Shown one piece after another: positions 26,162-35,287 of a stretch of 64,000 nucleotides of DNA. The notes beneath the pieces are model-generated. The model did not search any database and was not told where the DNA came from. It saw only the letters and a program-made list of their open reading frames with translations. Numbering within the stretch: the first letter of the stretch is position 1; each line of letters starts with the position of its first letter. A program made the translations under genes and the position numbers. The stretch is taken from contig PKTX01000046.1 of the NCBI GenBank assembly GCA_002868945.1, forward strand, positions 1 through 64,000. The letters are read 5' to 3'. This stretch comes from Desulfobulbaceae bacterium. GTDB lineage: Bacteria > Desulfobacterota > Desulfobulbia > Desulfobulbales > SURF-16.

Positions 26162-29080
26162 ATGAGCGACGCCGATAACCGTCTGGCAACAGAAGCAGAA
26201 GATGTGCAGCGCCGGTTTGCCGACCATCCCCATATCTCTATTGTCTCCACTGAGGGAAAACCGGTCAATAAATATGTTATTGAATATCGCCTGCAAGGCC
26301 TTGTCCGTCTCGATGATGGTGAAATTGCCAGATCAGACCAGCACCGTGTTGAGATAAGTCTCTCCTTTGGTTTTCCCCACTTTCCTCCCAACTGCAAACC
26401 ACTGACCCAGATTTTCCATCCGGATATAGATCCGTCCGCCATCAAAATTGCCGATTTCTGGAGCACGGAAGAGAGTATGGTCTCTCTGATTATCCATATC
26501 GGCCGGCTGATATGTTGGCAGCTCTACTCCGATGAAAATGTTTTTAACCAGGAGGCTGCCGCCTGGTTGGTCGAACACGGCAAGGATGTTCCCCTTGATA
26601 GTGTCGACCTTGCCGCTGAGCCGGAGCAGGGCGTCGCACCAGCCGCGCCTGAAGCACCGGCGGTTTCTGGGGATGTCAGCGGCGACCTTGAGCTGGATTT
26701 AGATGCCGAAGAAATGCCGGAGCTGGCCTTTGAGACCGTGGAGCTGGGGGGCGAGCAAAGCGCTCCCGCTGCCCCGGAGGCGACAGGGGGGGCGGAGCAG
26801 GAGATTGATTTTGTCGGTCATAACAGTGAGGTGGCCCGGGCAGAAGAAGAGGGGCAGCTGCCCGACATTGCCAAGGATCTGGATTTCAGCTTCCAGGCCC
26901 CGGCCGACAGTGCGCCTCGGGAATCTGCATCTGCGGCGGATGATGACAAGGAGATAGAAGGACCTGCCTTGCCGCACTCCGGCGAGATGCCCGAGTATGA
27001 GGTTGAGGGAGAGGTGGACCTTGATTTTGCCACGGTGGACGTTGATTATGACATTCTGCGCGGCATGATGGATCAGGGTAATTACTTTGCCGCCCAGCGT
27101 AAAATAGAGGGCATGGCGGCGGAGAATATCAGTGAGGCCGTGGCTGCCTTGCGTCCGGATATTGAGAAGCACATTCGGCAGGCCGAAAAGGCCTTTCAGG
27201 AGGCGCAGGAATTAGAGGCGCAGGAGCTTCTCGAGGAGGCGGCGCGTAAGTTCGAGGCTGTTCTCAATATTGCCAGGGATTATCCCGGCCTGGAAGATCG
27301 TATGAAACGGGTGCGTAATGCCTGGGTCGCCTCCATGGGGGATGGCGACGAGACGGTTGCCGGCTCCGATAAGCTGGAGATCGAAGAGGTTGAGCTGTAC
27401 GACCTTGCCGCGGATCAGGAGATCGTCCTGCCTGGCGCCATGTCGCTGTCGCTGGAAAGCAGTGAGGCGCAGCAGGGTGAACCGGAACCGGAGGAAGCCG
27501 CTCCGAGTGCGGCAAAAGAATTTGTTCCGCCCGAGGTCGCTGACAGCCTCATTGTTGAACGCTCGTCCTCATCCCCTGCAGCTGGCCGGAAAAAAGAGGG
27601 GGCGCCCGCCATGAAGGCCACCGAAAAACCCCCTCGTCAGGCCGGCAAGGACACCGAGAAGCCATCGAAATCAAAGAAGATATTTGTTGTGGCCGCTGTT
27701 GTCATCCTTGTTCTGGCCCTCTCCGGTTGGACCCTGATGGAGTGGACCTCTCTCAAAAAGGCCACGGAGAAATGGAATGCAGTGCATCCCCTCTTGCAGC
27801 AGGGTGAATATCATCAGGTGAATCAGCATTGTCAGGAAATCATTGCCCTGCTGGATCGTGTTCAGTTTGTCCTGGTCTCCGACAAGAAGAAACTTCTTGC
27901 CCAGGTTGATGATATTATCAGCTCGGAACATTTCCAGGAGGCCATCGGCGGCAAGGTCTACTATCAGGATAAATATATCTCGAAGATGGCCCATGCCGCC
28001 TATTTGGAGATCGGCAAACTGCTGGCCGCCGGCGAGAAGGCTGCTTCTGTCGGTGATTGGCAGGAGGCCCTGGCGCACTACTCGGCCGCCCTGGATGTGG
28101 CGGAAGAAAACAAAAAGCGTCTTGATGAAAAATTTTATGAGCAGGTGCTCTTCCGGGTCAAGCAGGCCCAATTTGCCGACAATGTTGCGCAGGGCAAGAA
28201 GGCCTTTGTTGCCAAGCAGTGGCCCACGGCCATTAAGCATTTGCAGGAGGCCTTGGAACTGGCAGCCCTGCCTGATGTTGCCGAGCCCGCCACACGCAGC
28301 GATGTCAACCGCTCTCTGCAGCAGGCCCGCTTTTCACAGTTGATCAGGGAGGGGGACGACTTCCTTGAGCAAGGCAAGTGGCAAGAGGCGGTGAGCCGTT
28401 ATCAAGGGGCCCATGATATTGCGCGGCAGAGTAATGTAATCGATAAGGCCAGGGCCGAGTCCGTAACCCTGAAGCTCCAGCAAACCACCCTGGTGAAGAG
28501 CGTCACGGCAGGGGATGCCTTCAGCACGGCCGGAAAGTGGGTGCCGGCCGTGCAGGAGTATGAAAAAGCGGCGGCTGTGCTGCCTTATGATGTCACTCTG
28601 CCTGGCCTGGGTGTGGCGGCCACCCGGGAGAGGGTGGCCGGTTCATTGCTCACCGCTCTCTATAACAAGGAAAGACAAGAGGCCCAGGCCTATCTGCAGG
28701 AGGGCCATTATGACAAGGCGGTTGCCGCCTTGCAAAGGGCGGTGAGCGCGGTTGAGGACTCACCCCTGAAGAGCACGGCCAAGTGGCAATTGTTAAAGAA
28801 AGAGGCGGAGGAAGAGCTGGAAAAGGCGAGTTTGCAGGGGGTTATCGACGAGAAAACCGCCTACCTCTACGCCCATTATCAAGAGTTTTTTGTGAAAAAT
28901 TTCGACGGAGTACGGGCCAAGACCTTAAGCCAACCGCGCGTTACCTTTCTGGAGGCCAGCGGCAATGCTTTGATCTTCCGCATCCGCTGTCGTGAACTTC
29001 GTGATTTGAAGTATTATACCCTGGAGCTCATCTATCAATATGATATGGCGCGGGACCAGTGGGGCTTTCAGGGTAGTTGA
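26162..29080 (+). CDS. Large membrane protein: E2/UBC-like domain, acidic linker, TM helix, helical repeats
   Basis: No known function. Residues ~20-140 look like a ubiquitin-conjugating (E2) fold: HRVEISLSFGFPHFPPN, then LTQIFHPDID for the E2 motif FLTKIFHPNVD, an aromatic/Trp stretch ADFW and a C-terminal helix ending in FNQEAAAWLVEHG. The E2 active-site Cys would fall about residue 97 and is Ala, so it is likely a UEV-like, non-catalytic domain. Residues 150-310 are Glu/Ala/Pro-rich. Residues ~310-390 form helical repeats. Residues ~517-540 (IFVVAAVVILVLALSGW), after a Lys-rich stretch, form one TM helix. The last 430 residues are TPR-like helical repeats (QEALAHYSAALDVAEENKK, WPTAIKHLQEALELA), predicted periplasmic by the positive-inside rule. 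972 residues in all; start has no clear RBS. Confidence 0.6.
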   Translation: MSDADNRLATEAEDVQRRFADHPHISIVSTEGKPVNKYVIEYRLQGLVRLDDGEIARSDQHRVEISLSFGFPHFPPNCKPLTQIFHPDIDPSAIKIADFWSTEESMVSLIIHIGRLICWQLYSDENVFNQEAAAWLVEHGKDVPLDSVDLAAEPEQGVAPAAPEAPAVSGDVSGDLELDLDAEEMPELAFETVELGGEQSAPAAPEATGGAEQEIDFVGHNSEVARAEEEGQLPDIAKDLDFSFQAPADSAPRESASAADDDKEIEGPALPHSGEMPEYEVEGEVDLDFATVDVDYDILRGMMDQGNYFAAQRKIEGMAAENISEAVAALRPDIEKHIRQAEKAFQEAQELEAQELLEEAARKFEAVLNIARDYPGLEDRMKRVRNAWVASMGDGDETVAGSDKLEIEEVELYDLAADQEIVLPGAMSLSLESSEAQQGEPEPEEAAPSAAKEFVPPEVADSLIVERSSSSPAAGRKKEGAPAMKATEKPPRQAGKDTEKPSKSKKIFVVAAVVILVLALSGWTLMEWTSLKKATEKWNAVHPLLQQGEYHQVNQHCQEIIALLDRVQFVLVSDKKKLLAQVDDIISSEHFQEAIGGKVYYQDKYISKMAHAAYLEIGKLLAAGEKAASVGDWQEALAHYSAALDVAEENKKRLDEKFYEQVLFRVKQAQFADNVAQGKKAFVAKQWPTAIKHLQEALELAALPDVAEPATRSDVNRSLQQARFSQLIREGDDFLEQGKWQEAVSRYQGAHDIARQSNVIDKARAESVTLKLQQTTLVKSVTAGDAFSTAGKWVPAVQEYEKAAAVLPYDVTLPGLGVAATRERVAGSLLTALYNKERQEAQAYLQEGHYDKAVAALQRAVSAVEDSPLKSTAKWQLLKKEAEEELEKASLQGVIDEKTAYLYAHYQEFFVKNFDGVRAKTLSQPRVTFLEASGNALIFRIRCRELRDLKYYTLELIYQYDMARDQWGFQGS

Positions 29081-29122
29081 GTGGTGCTCTGCCGTCCTTT
29101 CGGGCCTGGCGGCCACTCTTCT

Positions 29123-30052
29123 TTATAGCTGTCTGAAGGTGTAGCCCCGCTCTTCCAGGAGTCTGATCATGCTGTTGGGGCCCACCAGGTGACCGGCGCC
29201 GACCACCACCAGTACCGTGTCATGCTCTGTCGCAAATTTTTCGATAAGGGGCAGCCAGGCCTTGTTTCTGTGGACGATGAGCCGGTCATAGAGACCGGGA
29301 AAGTCTTGGAAGCTTGTGATCAGCAGCTCCTGCAGCTCCTTGCTCTTGCCCTGTCGCCAGGCCTGACTCATTTTGTCTGATTGACTGGCAAAGGTGTCAA
29401 GCTCAAGTAAGGTCTGGACCAGGAATTTCTCCTGCTCATCTCCGCTTAAGTCAAAAAAAAGATTGATCTGAAACTCGGCACTCTCCAGCGCCGCTGTTTT
29501 CTTGCCCCGACGCCTGGCCTTGTCGGCAAAGTATTGGTCCAGGCCGTATTGTGGTTCAAACCCCAGACGTTGAAATTCCATCATGGTGATGACCAGGGCG
29601 CTGTAGGCCGGTTTCATGGGCTGAAAGATGGCCGGCGGCAGTTTCAGGGTGGCAAGGTGGTCCAGAAGGGCCTTAAATGTTGCAGGCGCCACCTCCTGTT
29701 GCAGGGTCTGGCCGGCCGGGTACATGCCTTTTTTACGGATGATTTCCTGGCTGGCCGGGCTCTCCATTTCCTGCTGGTCGATCTCAAAGACAATGAGATC
29801 GCTTTCCTGAAAGGCCTTTTCCATCACTTCGGGAAGGGGGTAGTGCTCTTTCTGGAGGACATGAATGGAGCCCATCAGGTAGATGGTCTTGCCGTTGGCA
29901 TGCCCCTGCCACAGGGTGGTTTGGCCCCAGACCGAAGGGCTGTAAAGGAGCAGGGCGGTGACAGTGGCCAGGAGGCATCGGCCAAGCATGGACCGAACCT
30001 GCTTTCCTGGGCCGGCGTGGTTTCTACAGGTGGTGCGGGCGGTTGTCATCAT
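29123..30052 (-). CDS. TraB/GumN family protein
   Basis: 309 residues. The N terminus has a basic stretch then a hydrophobic segment (CLLATVTALLLYSPSVWG), suggesting export or membrane anchoring. The family signatures are IYLMGSIHVLQKEHYPLP near residue 60, the two conserved Glu in the next strand (IVFEIDQQEME), and VLVVVGAGHLVGPNSM near the C terminus. TraB/GumN proteins are proposed to be membrane-associated metalloproteases of the Tiki/EreA-like clan; activity is unproven here. The ATG overlaps the dus stop codon as ATGA, so it is translationally coupled to dus. Confidence 0.82.
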   Translation of the reverse strand: MMTTARTTCRNHAGPGKQVRSMLGRCLLATVTALLLYSPSVWGQTTLWQGHANGKTIYLMGSIHVLQKEHYPLPEVMEKAFQESDLIVFEIDQQEMESPASQEIIRKKGMYPAGQTLQQEVAPATFKALLDHLATLKLPPAIFQPMKPAYSALVITMMEFQRLGFEPQYGLDQYFADKARRRGKKTAALESAEFQINLFFDLSGDEQEKFLVQTLLELDTFASQSDKMSQAWRQGKSKELQELLITSFQDFPGLYDRLIVHRNKAWLPLIEKFATEHDTVLVVVGAGHLVGPNSMIRLLEERGYTFRQL

Positions 30053-30987
30053 GTCTCCTGCTGAAAGAGCTGTGTGATCAGGGCGTTGTAGGCCTCTATC
30101 TTTTTGGTTTTTTGGATCTTTTTGAGGATTTTGTCCCCATGGCTGAAGGAGCCGGCCAGGTAAAACCAGACCGCCTTCATCCGGCCCAACAGATGACCGC
30201 CGCCGCTGAGGCGCCGGCTGTAGAGCCGGAAGAGCTCGTCGTGAAAGGCCCGGATCCGTGCAGCAGGATCGGCGGGCAGCGGCATACCCTTGATCTTGGC
30301 CGGTAAAAAGGGGTCTCTGAGGGCGCCGCGGCCGATCATCCAGCGTTCCACATCCGGGAAACGATTCTGCAGGGCCTGAAAATCCTCGGGCCGGCGGATG
30401 TCGCCATTATAGCTTACCGGGTTGGTGGAGTGGGCCAGGCAGTAGGCAAAGGTTTCCAGGTCTACATCGCCCTTGTAAAGCTGGCTGCCGAGGCGGGGAT
30501 GGATGATGAGCTCCGCCAGGGGAAAGGCGTTGAAGAGGGGCAGCAGCTCTTTGATCTCCGCACTGCTTCTTCGGCCGATCCGGGTCTTGATGGAGAGCCG
30601 ACAGGGCAGATCGAGCAGTTGTTCCAGAAAGGCGGCAATTTTATCGGGATGGGGCAACATGCCGGAGCCGCGGCCCTTGTTGGCCACCATGGGATAGGGG
30701 CAGCCAAGATTCCAGTTCACCGTCTCGTATCCCAGGTCCGTGAGCATGGCGGCCAGCACCTTGAACTGAGCGGCATCCTTTGACAGGATCTGCGGTACCA
30801 CCGGCAGATCTTTGTTGTTGGCCGGCTGCAGATCGTCCAGGCGGGCCGATTTCACCCTGGTGCCTTGAAAGGTGGTGAGAAAAGGGGCCATGGCCAGGTC
30901 AAAACCGGGGAAATGCCTGGCAAAGGTGTTGCGGTAAATGGCGTCTGTGAGGCCGCGTAAGGGGGCGAGGCTGAGAATGGTGGTCAT
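30049..30987 (-). CDS. tRNA-dihydrouridine synthase
   Basis: Flavoenzyme reducing uridine to dihydrouridine in tRNA D-loops. 312 residues with the Dus signature: LAPLRGLTDAIYRN at the N terminus, the active-site Cys in NWNLGCPYPMVANKGRGSGM, SIKTRIG, IIHPRLGSQLYKGDVD, and VSYNGDIRRPED / WMIGRGALRDPFL for FMN binding. The Dus subtype (A/B/C) cannot be assigned by eye. It lies three bases downstream of asnS and overlaps the TraB/GumN gene by four bases, forming a three-gene operon. Confidence 0.92.
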   Translation of the reverse strand: MTTILSLAPLRGLTDAIYRNTFARHFPGFDLAMAPFLTTFQGTRVKSARLDDLQPANNKDLPVVPQILSKDAAQFKVLAAMLTDLGYETVNWNLGCPYPMVANKGRGSGMLPHPDKIAAFLEQLLDLPCRLSIKTRIGRRSSAEIKELLPLFNAFPLAELIIHPRLGSQLYKGDVDLETFAYCLAHSTNPVSYNGDIRRPEDFQALQNRFPDVERWMIGRGALRDPFLPAKIKGMPLPADPAARIRAFHDELFRLYSRRLSGGGHLLGRMKAVWFYLAGSFSHGDKILKKIQKTKKIEAYNALITQLFQQET

Positions 30988-30990
30988 GGT

Positions 30991-32388
30991 CTAAATGGCG
31001 GCTGAACCTGGGGTGCGGGGAAAGGGGATGACGTCGCGGATGTTGCCGAGGCCGGTGGCCAGCATCACCAGGCGTTCAAAACCGAGACCAAAACCGGCAT
31101 GGGGAGCGGAGCCGAAGCGGCGCAGGTCAAGATACCACTGGTAGGGTTCCTGCGGCACATTACATTGGGCCATGCGGGCCGTGAGAACGTCAAGCCTTTC
31201 CTCACGCTGGCTGCCGCCGATGATCTCGCCGATACCGGGCACCAGGACATCCATGGCGGCCACGGTTTTGTTATCGTCATTAAGACGCATGTAAAACGGT
31301 TTGATTTTCTTTGGGTAATTATAGATGATCAGGGGGCGTTTGAAGAGGCTGTCGGTGAGATAGCGTTCATGCTCCGATTGCAGGTCCATGCCCCAGCTGA
31401 CAGGGTAGGCAAAGGTTTGTCCGCTGGTCAGCAGAAGGTTAATGGCTTCACTGTAGCTGAGGCGCTTGAACGGCTCCTGCAACAGGGCCAGGCGCTTGAG
31501 AAGTTCCTTATCCACAAAACGGTTAAAGAGGGCCAGGTCATCAGGTGCGCTGGTGACCAGGTCGTCAATCACAAAGCGCAGCATCTCCTCGGCCAGGTCC
31601 ATGTCACCGGCAAGGTCGCAGAAGGCCATCTCCGGCTCCACCATCCAGAATTCAGCCAGGTGGCGGCTGGTGTTTGAGTTCTCCGCCCGGAAGGTGGGGC
31701 CAAAGGTGTAGACGTTGCCCAGGGCCAGGGCATACGTTTCTGCCTCAAGCTGGCCGCTGACGGTCAGGCTTGCCTGCTGGCCGAAGAAATCCCGGCTGTA
31801 GTCAACCTGTTGCTCCTTTGTAATGGGGAGGTGGGCAAGGTCCATGGCGGTGACGGTGAACAGCTCACCAGCCCCTTCACAGTCGCTGGCGGTGATGATG
31901 GGAGTGTGCAGCTCGTAGAAGCCGTGCTGCTGGAAAAAGGTGTGAATGGCATGGGAAAGTCGGCTGCGGATGCGGATCATGGCACCTATGCTGTTGGTGC
32001 GGCCGCGCAGGTGGGGCAAGGTACGCAAAAACTCAAAACTCTGTCTCTTTTTCTGCAGGGGGTAGAGGGCAGCATCGGCCCAGCCGTGGATGGTGATCTC
32101 CTCGGCAATCAGTTCAGCGGCCTGCCCCTTGGCAGGCGACTCCTGCAGAACGCCACGAACGGACAGACAGCAGCCGGTGGTCAGTTTCTTTATCTCCTCC
32201 TGGTAGTTGGTCAGGCCGGAGTCGGCAACAACCTGCAGACCCTGGAGACAGGAGCCGTCGGTGATATCGAGGAAGGAAAAACCCTTGGCATCACGCCGTG
32301 ATTTTAGCCAGCCTTTAATCTCCAGGGTGGTGCCCAGGGGCGGTGCTGAAATTATTTGCTTAATGCGTTGCGAGCTTATCTGAGTCAT
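30991..32388 (-). CDS. asnS: Asparaginyl-tRNA synthetase
   Basis: Class IIb synthetase charging tRNA-Asn. 465 residues: OB-fold anticodon-binding domain (EIKGWLKSRRDAKGFSFLDI), then the catalytic core with motif 1 around IHTFFQQHGFYELHTPIIT, motif 2 FRAENSNTSRHLAEFWMVEPE and motif 3 GFGLGFERLVMLATG. NxxRxLAEFWMVE with the preceding FRAENS is typical of AsnRS rather than AspRS. First gene of the asnS-dus-traB run; a family I element lies 39 bases upstream of its start. Confidence 0.96.
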   Translation of the reverse strand: MTQISSQRIKQIISAPPLGTTLEIKGWLKSRRDAKGFSFLDITDGSCLQGLQVVADSGLTNYQEEIKKLTTGCCLSVRGVLQESPAKGQAAELIAEEITIHGWADAALYPLQKKRQSFEFLRTLPHLRGRTNSIGAMIRIRSRLSHAIHTFFQQHGFYELHTPIITASDCEGAGELFTVTAMDLAHLPITKEQQVDYSRDFFGQQASLTVSGQLEAETYALALGNVYTFGPTFRAENSNTSRHLAEFWMVEPEMAFCDLAGDMDLAEEMLRFVIDDLVTSAPDDLALFNRFVDKELLKRLALLQEPFKRLSYSEAINLLLTSGQTFAYPVSWGMDLQSEHERYLTDSLFKRPLIIYNYPKKIKPFYMRLNDDNKTVAAMDVLVPGIGEIIGGSQREERLDVLTARMAQCNVPQEPYQWYLDLRRFGSAPHAGFGLGFERLVMLATGLGNIRDVIPFPRTPGSAAI

Positions 32389-32427
32389 GGCAAAGTTGCG
32401 TGCGGGTGGGGCACAGCTCCATTAGTT

Positions 32428-32696
32428 AGTGTCTGTCCAGAAATGGCCCTCTCGGAGTCTCGTAAACTCGCTTACCGGGAGTCTCATCAACTCGCTTACC
32501 GGCCCGATCTCGGCGTCAGGCGAAAAAAATAATGCTCGGAGGTAAGCGAAACGAAGTGGAGACTTCGATATCGCATATATGCCTGCACCCCAAGGGCACC
32601 CGGAGTGTCGCAGGCTCCCTTACCTCTTTCAGGGCGCGCTTATTTTTCCCGCAGTCCTTGATCTCGAACGAAATGACCTATTTCTGGACAGACACT
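32428..32696. repeat. Family I MITE-like element, best-preserved copy
   Basis: AGTGTCTGTCCAGAAAT (32428-32444) and ATTTCTGGACAGACACT (32680-32696) are perfect 17-bp inverted ends. The 269-bp interior has CGGAGTCTCGTAAACTCG, repeated once more in altered form, then the core and GGTAAGCGAAACGAAGTGG. No clear target duplication beyond a shared GTT on either side. No open reading frame of transposase type. Confidence 0.85.
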
Positions 32697-32800
32697 CGTT
32701 ACAGTGTGGGTGGTTTTCGTTATTTCCAGCATTGGGCTGGATAGTTACAATTGCCAGACAATATAACATGGAGAGCAAGCAATTTGCGGAGGATTTTTTT

Positions 32801-33358
32801 ATGGAACGGATAAAGCGGCTTGACCCGAAACGTTGTGGTCTGCTGGTGGTGGATATCCAGGAGCGGATGATGCGTGTTATCCCGGCGCGGGACGAGGTGG
32901 TTCGCAATAGTGTTCTTCTCATCAAGACCGCCAAAGAACTGGGGCTGCCCATTGTGGCCACCACTCAGTATGTGGCCAAGATCGGCGCACTTCTTCCCGA
33001 GATTACCGCGGAGATGCCCGAGGTGCAGGTCATTGACAAACTGGAATTCGGCTGCTTTACCAATCCGAACGCCCTGGCAGCCCTGCAGGCCCATGAGAAG
33101 GTGGATACCTGGATCACCTGTGGGGTGGAGACCCATATCTGTATGTACCAGACCGTGGCCGGCGGAATAAACAGCGGTTATGACATGTGGGTGCCGGCCG
33201 ATGCCGTTGCCTCCCGGGCCATGAAAAACTATGAGACCGGTCTGGCCAGGATCAGGGAAATCGGCGGCGTTGTCGCCAATACCGAGATGATTATTTATGA
33301 GTTGCTGGGCAAGGCCGGCACCCCTGTGTTCAAGGCCTTGTTGCCCTTTTTGAAGTAG
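32801..33358 (+). CDS. Isochorismatase-family cysteine hydrolase
   Basis: 185-residue alpha/beta hydrolase of the isochorismatase/nicotinamidase superfamily. The Asp-Lys-Cys triad is visible: Asp in GLLVVDIQERMM, Lys in VIDKLEFGCF, Cys in CGVETHICMYQT, preceded by the usual cis-peptide region. It most resembles the YcaC-like subgroup with unknown substrate. The ATG at 32801 is favoured by GCGGAGGA eight bases before it; the upstream in-frame ATG at 32768 lacks one. The promoter region is shared with the family I element upstream. Confidence 0.85.
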   Translation: MERIKRLDPKRCGLLVVDIQERMMRVIPARDEVVRNSVLLIKTAKELGLPIVATTQYVAKIGALLPEITAEMPEVQVIDKLEFGCFTNPNALAALQAHEKVDTWITCGVETHICMYQTVAGGINSGYDMWVPADAVASRAMKNYETGLARIREIGGVVANTEMIIYELLGKAGTPVFKALLPFLK

Positions 33359-33632
33359 GAGAAGGGCCCCTGGCAGCCCCCTGTTGCATGGCATTTGGCA
33401 AGCGTTTCAAAAAAAATATCAAGATTTCAAAATGTTGTGCCGATAGGTGCGCCATAGAGCCTTCTCTTTTTCATGTAGAGGTCTCGTTTATCTAGCGGAC
33501 AACGTGGATATCTGTGTTTTTTTGGGGTTCCCTGCAATCTGTCAGCAGGGAGAATAGCGGCTACCAGGCAAGGGTCTTCTCGAAGCAGAGAGGGTCTTGG
33601 CCCGGCAGGCAACAAGAGAAAGGGGGAACGTC

Positions 33633-35150
33633 GTGGCGGACAAACCGGAAATTTTTCTGGAAATCGGGGCAGGGTATTTTCGTATACCCACTGCAGAGGC
33701 CAATTATAATATTACCATTATCGGTGAACAGGCCGGTGCCTCGACCGTGCAGACCACGGCGCCGCTTCCGCAGGATATGGCCACCACCGGCGGCGGGGTC
33801 GGTGATGATGATTATTATCAGGCGGTTTCAGAGGATCTTTATCACGATATCGGCCATCTGGCCAAGTCGCTCAGTGCCACCATCATGGAGATTCCGGCCG
33901 AGGATCGGCGTCAGCAGCGGGCCACCCTTGATGAGGCCGGTGACAAACTGGAGAGCGCCAAGACTCAGTTAAAGGATATTGTCGCCATGACGGAAAAGGC
34001 CGCCATGGAGATCATGGACAATGTCGAAAAGGTCCAGGGCGGTACCGGCAATGTCCAGGAACTCCTCTCGGAGTTGAAGAATCATCCCGCCTTTGGTCTC
34101 AACGGCGACGAAGCACCGGCAACAGAGGAGGAAGGGGAGGAACAGGAATCGCCTATTGAGGCGGAGGTTGAGGAGATCAAGGCGGATATCGAGGCAACCC
34201 TGCGCCTGTTGCATGAGGTGGGCACCTCCGCCGGTCAGCACGAAGAAGCAGACGCAACAGCCGAGCCCGCTGAAAAATCCAAGCGCTACCTTTTTGATCT
34301 GGACGTCATTTTCCAAACACTCTATGAGCTCTGCACCAATGAAACGGTGAAGGAGCATATCAGCGGGGCCCGGGAAAAGGCGGCGGAGATTTTCGACCTG
34401 GACCGCTTCCGGGATAAAATCAGCACCAAGGCAGTGGCCTATGAGGCGGACTCCGACAATTATTTTAATGTGCCCATGTCCGATGTCTTTCAGTCCCTCT
34501 TTGCCGCCTGCAGTGACAAGGGAGTCAAAAACCTCCTTAAAAAGATGGATGCCGGCCAGAGCACCATTTTTCTTGACCAGGCCATTCCCCTGGAGGTCCC
34601 GGAGATAGAAGAGATTGGTGGTGAAGAGGAGAGCCCGGCAGCGGCCCAGGCCTCCGCCGCTACTGTTGATCCACGTCTTGGCGAGGCGATCACCGCCCTG
34701 GAAAAGGTGCAGCAGGCCGTGGACCACTTGCCGGAGTCGGCCAGTAAAAATGCCGCTGCTGCTGCGGGCGGCAGTTTGATGAGCCTTGAAGATCAGCGGG
34801 AGATCTTTGCCAAAATTGAGGCGGCCTTCAGTGTCTCCACGGCAATAACCGCCGATGTCTCGAAGATCACCGAGTCGCTCAGCTTCCAGGACCTTTCCGG
34901 GCAGCGTATCATGAAGATCCTCAAGCTGCTCAGTGATTTTCAGGTTCAGCTTCTGGCTCTGGTGGTCAGTTTCGGCTCACAACTCAAGCTTAAGAAAAAG
35001 AATGTTGATATCTCTGTGGAGGAGAGTAAGGCCCTGGCCCAGGAGGATGTGGACAAGTATCTCGGCTCCATTGCCGGAGAAGAGCAGGATGCGGAGAGCA
35101 TGCTTGACCAGCAAACCGTCAACAAGATGTTGGAAGATTTCGGCTTTTAA
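33633..35150 (+). CDS. CheZ-like protein phosphatase with ~220-residue insertion
   Basis: CheZ dephosphorylates CheY-P. The N-terminal part (EDLYHDIGHLAKSLSATIME, then TQLKDIVAMTEKAAMEIMDN) matches the first helical hairpin of CheZ. The catalytic segment is SLSFQDLSGQRIMKILKLL, with Asp 420 and Gln 424 equal to the E. coli CheZ pair D143/Q147. The last residues, VNKMLEDFGF, mirror the CheZ C-terminal CheY-docking peptide (DDLLDSLGF). Between them lies an acidic, helical insertion of ~220 residues of unknown role. 505 residues from the GTG at 33633, preceded by AAAGGGGGAACGTC; CheZ is normally 210-240. It lies upstream of the MglA-like/roadblock gene run. Confidence 0.8.
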   Translation: MADKPEIFLEIGAGYFRIPTAEANYNITIIGEQAGASTVQTTAPLPQDMATTGGGVGDDDYYQAVSEDLYHDIGHLAKSLSATIMEIPAEDRRQQRATLDEAGDKLESAKTQLKDIVAMTEKAAMEIMDNVEKVQGGTGNVQELLSELKNHPAFGLNGDEAPATEEEGEEQESPIEAEVEEIKADIEATLRLLHEVGTSAGQHEEADATAEPAEKSKRYLFDLDVIFQTLYELCTNETVKEHISGAREKAAEIFDLDRFRDKISTKAVAYEADSDNYFNVPMSDVFQSLFAACSDKGVKNLLKKMDAGQSTIFLDQAIPLEVPEIEEIGGEEESPAAAQASAATVDPRLGEAITALEKVQQAVDHLPESASKNAAAAAGGSLMSLEDQREIFAKIEAAFSVSTAITADVSKITESLSFQDLSGQRIMKILKLLSDFQVQLLALVVSFGSQLKLKKKNVDISVEESKALAQEDVDKYLGSIAGEEQDAESMLDQQTVNKMLEDFGF

Positions 35151-35180
35151 CTGAAAGAAGCGTTGATGCGGCATCAAAAA

Positions 35181-35223
35181 AAGGGGTGGCCGGAGAAAAA
35201 TTCTCCGGCCACCCCTTTTTTTT
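35181..35223 (+). terminator. Terminator of the CheZ-like gene
   Basis: AGGGGTGGCCGGAGAA-AAA-TTCTCCGGCCACCCCT followed by eight T residues and preceded by seven A residues; can act on both strands. Confidence 0.93.
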
Positions 35224-35246
35224 GTGGGTACGATGGTTCTACAAAA

Positions 35247-35278
35247 AAAAGGGCCTAAGGAAAGATCATTAAGCCCTT
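35247..35278 (-). terminator. Probable terminator of tRNA-Cys
   Basis: Read on the minus strand: AAGGGCTTAATGATC-TTTCCTTAGGCCCTT then a T-run; the stem is imperfect. Confidence 0.55.
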
Positions 35279-35287
35279 GAAATAGCG

